This document shows positions 63,430 through 64,000 of a stretch of 64,000 nucleotides of DNA, piece after piece. The position numbers were made by a program, and so were the translations under genes. The notes below the pieces were generated by a model, which worked only from the letters and a program-made list of their open reading frames with translations, searched no databases and had not been told where the DNA came from. This DNA comes from Pithys albifrons albifrons (lineage: Eukaryota > Chordata > Aves > Passeriformes > Thamnophilidae), in assembly GCF_047495875.1 (NCBI RefSeq), contig NC_092459.1, positions 120,461,544 to 120,525,543 on the forward strand, written 5' to 3'. Each line of letters starts with the position of its first letter. The stretch's first letter is position 1.

Positions 63430-64000
63430 CAGAAGTGCTGGTTCTTTGGTTTCCAGCAAGGGTTGGGGAGCTGGGAGTTTCTGCTGCTCTCAGTCCCTTG
63501 TTCAGAGCCAGGCAGAAGATCAGAGAGAAGGTGTGAGTGAGGGGGTGTGAGAGAGGGGTCTGGCTTTCCTCTGGGAGGGGTTGGTGGGATTGCATTGTAC
63601 TGGTTTACTTGGAGGGGGGTGAGGGTGTTTGTTACCTATTGCTTTTGTTTTCTCTCTTTGATGCCCCTGTTTCCCCCTTCCCTTTTCCCTTTCCCTACTG
63701 TGGGTGCAGATTGTATACACATAATTGTAAACGTTTAGAAATATACATATATATCTCCTGACTTAACTCAGTTTCTTTCAAGTTTTTTTCCCTTTTTCCC
63801 TTTTCCCTGCTTTGAGGAACGGAGGGAAAAGGGGGGCAGCCCAGGGCTGGGAAACCAAAATGATAAAATTGGATAAAAGTAGATAAAAGTGAAGCTGTAA
63901 CTAAAAATAAAGTCCTTTGTCTTCAGTGTGAGCCTTCGGATCAAACTGCAGCCTGAGCTGTCTCTGCCTGCTCTGACCACCACAAATCCCCCTTACCCCG
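63430..64000 (+). mobile_element. Possible second LTR remnant at the right edge
   Basis: The T-rich block at 63,700-63,810 resembles the 3' block of the LTR family, and AATAAAGTCCTTTGTCTTCA at about 63,907 looks like an LTR polyadenylation signal and R region. The boundary is open at the right edge. Confidence 0.35.

Overview
The window is vertebrate, almost certainly avian, nuclear DNA. It has intron-split genes with GT-AG junctions. About twenty fragments of a CR1-type LINE 3' end are present on both strands, one with the typical GATTCTAT-type tail at about 62,590. Introns are short and GC-rich, and minisatellites are unusually dense. A passerine is plausible but not proven.

Layout. (1) 1-10.5 kb, plus strand: the last seven coding exons and 3' UTR of a type II ferlin, best matched to otoferlin (OTOF). 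It covers the last C2 domain and the C-terminal membrane anchor. The introns carry 35-bp and 39-bp minisatellites and CR1 copies. A 99-nt sequence at 5381-5479 is a diverged, same-length, same-phase duplicate of the 99-nt coding exon at 5073-5171. (2) 12.2-24.4 kb, plus strand: an interferon-induced very large GTPase (GVIN1/VLIG family). It has one giant coding exon (18125-23887, 1,920 aa) and probably a noncoding first exon in a CpG-rich promoter at 12.2-12.45 kb, which contains an ISRE and a GAS element. Its presumed intron holds a minus-strand retroviral LTR with degraded internal sequence and a second LTR-like repeat with a 35-bp internal expansion. (3) About 27.4 kb to beyond the right edge, minus strand: ASXL2. 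Eight coding exons (53477 down to 33300) encode the DEUBAD domain, the disordered middle and the C-terminal PHD finger. The first exons (HARE-HTH) were not found and presumably lie beyond 64,000. A long 3' UTR probably reaches about 27.4 kb.

OTOF and ASXL2 are neighbours in the same region of human chromosome 2p23 (established knowledge), which supports both calls. The GVIN gene between them is not part of that human neighbourhood as I know it. The three genes have no evident joint function: hair-cell exocytosis, interferon response, and BAP1/PR-DUB chromatin regulation.

Most striking signals: the duplicated otoferlin C2 exon with a possible GC donor; the ISRE+GAS pair upstream of the GVIN gene; about 20 copies of an otoferlin exon-intron junction 10-mer in the adjacent intronic minisatellite; minisatellites directly against ASXL2 splice sites; and minisatellites that grew from inside transposable elements (35-bp in an LTR, 51-bp in CR1). 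Most long open frames outside the three genes come from tandem repeats and are not genes.
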